From contig JAGBIL010000028.1 of the NCBI GenBank assembly GCA_017935025.1, positions 1 through 64,000 of the forward strand: a DNA stretch of 64,000 nucleotides. The letters run 5' to 3'. Below are positions 63,922 through 64,000 of the stretch, one piece after another. The stretch is from Opitutales bacterium (lineage in GTDB: Bacteria > Verrucomicrobiota > Verrucomicrobiia > Opitutales > UBA953). Made by a program: the position numbers and the translations under genes. The notes under the pieces are model-generated. The model saw nothing but the letters and a program-made list of their open reading frames with translations. It did not search any database and had not been told where the DNA came from. Within the stretch, counting starts at the first letter, position 1; each line of letters starts with the position of its first letter.

Positions 63922-64000
63922 TTATTTCCAGAGGAACGGGAGATAGTGTTCAAAGTCTCCGCGCAAGTGGCGAGCAAGTAGTCGAGCCTGCATCAACGGG
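63922..64000 (-). CDS. cas1: Cas1, C-terminal end only (continues outside window)
   Basis: The last 25 codons read PLMQARLLARHLRGDFEHYL then PFLWK and a TAA at 63922-63924. The QARLLARHLRGD...YLPFLW ending is typical of type I-C Cas1, the integrase of spacer acquisition. The rest lies beyond base 64000. Confidence 0.85.
   Translation of the reverse strand, partial: PLMQARLLARHLRGDFEHYLPFLWK

Overview
The window reads as part of the chromosome of an anaerobic, GC-moderate bacterium. I lean towards a gut or sediment Verrucomicrobiota (Opitutae-like) lineage, but this is an inference from gene content and style; there is no rRNA here to prove it. Markers of an anaerobic, PPi/GTP-based energy metabolism are a PPi-type phosphofructokinase, GTP-type PEP carboxykinase, a 2-oxoacid:ferredoxin oxidoreductase set with its own ferredoxin, and a giant 2-hydroxyacyl-CoA dehydratase activase. 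Almost every conserved gene carries copies of the short motif GCGGGAACG (or its complement CGTTCCCGC). I counted roughly 160 copies of the 7-bp core by eye, about equal on both strands and in all reading frames.

Layout. 1-4.85 kb: the 3' end of an Rhs/YD-repeat polymorphic toxin gene with an AT-rich variable tip and a candidate immunity gene, then two displaced Rhs fragments alternating with small membrane or ankyrin genes, two of the units frameshifted. 4.87-29.5 kb: housekeeping genes (argD, a tandem aspartic protease, the activase, a GYF-domain protein, a GxxExxY protein, PPi-PFK, a processive glycosyltransferase, pgsA-pgpA, coaD, an ars operon with an unlisted 55-aa Cys-rich membrane peptide, tRNA-Leu, a secreted nuclease, a methyltransferase, a phytoene-desaturase-like oxidoreductase, dagK, an MBL hydrolase, a pseudopilin pair, a divergent purA). 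29.6-36.9 kb: an AT-richer accessory island poor in the GCGGGAACG motif. It holds a lipoprotein, a nuclease-DUF2075 ATPase, a gene remnant, a treble-clef/Vsr-like/NUMOD protein, a NYN nuclease and a DUF2971 protein; a defence or mobile role is likely. 37-63.5 kb: housekeeping again (leuA, comEC, folate and thioesterase genes, clpP-four-helix gene-clpX, a broken sugar transferase, proS, cysK with an Rrf2 regulator, tRNA-Ser, nudix, argB, an RND efflux operon, the korABCD-type operon with a TetR regulator, an AMP-ligase, pckG). 63.6-64 kb: cas2 and the last codons of cas1 of a type I-C-like CRISPR system, with no array visible before the next gene.

How the genes fit together: argD and argB serve arginine synthesis, leuA leucine, cysK cysteine, and pckG, PPi-PFK and the kor genes form the central anaerobic carbon route. 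arsR, the 55-aa peptide, arsC and the permease form one arsenic-resistance operon. The most novel signals are DNA-level. One is the highly iterated GCGGGAACG motif, which also builds several terminators and sits in a genome with comEC, so it could be a DNA-uptake-like sequence. The other is a family of degenerate 7-bp-period sequences in intergenic gaps, which bracket the small four-helix-bundle gene wedged between clpP and clpX.
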